A DNA stretch of 6,589 nucleotides, taken from positions 1-6,589 of the forward strand of contig CANRKS010000057.1 in assembly GCA_947631285.1 (NCBI GenBank), given 5' to 3'. How positions within the stretch are numbered: the stretch's first letter is position 1; the number at the start of each line of letters is the position of its first letter. This document shows, one piece after another, positions 6,175-6,589 of this stretch. Source of the stretch: an uncultured Bacilli bacterium. GTDB lineage: Bacteria > Bacillota_I > Bacilli_A > RF39 > UBA660. The translations under genes and the position numbers were made by a program. The notes under the pieces are model-generated. The model was not told where the DNA came from. It did no database searches and was given only the letters and a program-made list of their open reading frames with translations.

Positions 6175-6189
6175 TGAAAGGAAAAAATT

Positions 6190-6589
6190 ATGAAGACATT
6201 TATGCAAAAAAAAGAAACTGTGGAACGTAAATGGTACGTTATTGACGCAGAAGGAAAAAATTTAGGTCGTGTAGCTACTAAAGCTGCTCACATTTTAAGA
6301 GGAAAACATAAACCAACATTTACTCCTCATATTGATTGTGGTGATTATGTAATCATTATTAATGCTGCTAAAGTTAATTTAACTGGTAATAAGTTAAATG
6401 ACAAAATGTATTATAATCACTCTGGTTATCCAGGAGGATTAAGAGAAAGAAATGCTAAAGTAATGATTGAAAATTATCCAGAAGAAATGATGGAAAGAGC
6501 TATTAAAGGAATGCTTCCAAAAGGTAGATTAGGACGTGCAATGTATAAAAAATTATTTGTTTATGCAGGTAGCGAACATAATCAACAAG
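6190..6589 (+). CDS. rplM: 50S ribosomal protein L13, 3' end cut by window
   Basis: Large-subunit ribosomal protein important early in 50S assembly. The frame is open to the last base; 133 complete codons are present of a usual 142-147, so about a dozen residues are missing. Family hallmarks: RKWYVIDAEGKNLGRVAT (13-30), RGKHKPTFTPHIDCGDYVI (38-56), YNHSGYPGG (75-83), GMLPKGRLGR (107-116) and KLFVYAGSEH near the end. AAAGGA (6177-6182) sits seven bases before the ATG and fixes the start. rpsI (S9) would be expected just downstream of the window. Expression is probably driven by the consensus promoter and modulated by the leader hairpin. Confidence 0.98.
   Translation, partial: MKTFMQKKETVERKWYVIDAEGKNLGRVATKAAHILRGKHKPTFTPHIDCGDYVIIINAAKVNLTGNKLNDKMYYNHSGYPGGLRERNAKVMIENYPEEMMERAIKGMLPKGRLGRAMYKKLFVYAGSEHNQQ

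Overview
The window is AT-rich, with short intergenic gaps and every gene on the + strand. Protein families and codon use point to a low-GC Gram-positive bacterium of the Bacilli / Mollicutes-relative type, perhaps an uncultured gut lineage; that placement is inference. One gene ends in TGA inside an ATGA overlap, and the conserved tryptophans of the transglutaminase, L,D-transpeptidase and L13 proteins are all TGG. The organism therefore very probably uses the standard bacterial code and not the mycoplasma code. Cell-wall enzymes in the window argue for a walled cell.

Layout: (1) the 3' part of ftsH, a membrane AAA protease, with an unusual C-terminal SAP/Rho_N-like tail, closed by a terminator whose left arm lies inside the coding region; (2) a secreted protein with leucine-rich repeats, a transglutaminase-like domain, an InlB-type B-repeat and a sorting-signal-like C-terminus, with its own terminator; (3) a membrane-anchored L,D-transpeptidase with two Ig-like domains, with its own promoter and terminator; (4) a tightly coupled trio: a degenerate EcfA-like ABC protein, an EcfT-like membrane protein and truA; (5) a consensus promoter, a structured leader resembling an L13 autoregulatory leader, and rplM, which runs off the end of the window.

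Region 4-5 sits where many Firmicutes carry ecfA1-ecfA2-ecfT-truA-rplM-rpsI, the energy module of vitamin and metal ECF transporters. Here only one ATPase-like gene remains. It has lost a recognisable Walker A, Q-loop, LSGGQ signature, Walker B Asp/Glu and switch His, while keeping an open frame and the ABC fold pattern. The EcfT partner also has altered coupling motifs. This is the most unusual part of the window: a conserved transporter locus that seems to encode a non-hydrolysing, possibly repurposed ABC/EcfT pair. Genes 2 and 3 are both surface proteins but appear to be separate transcription units.
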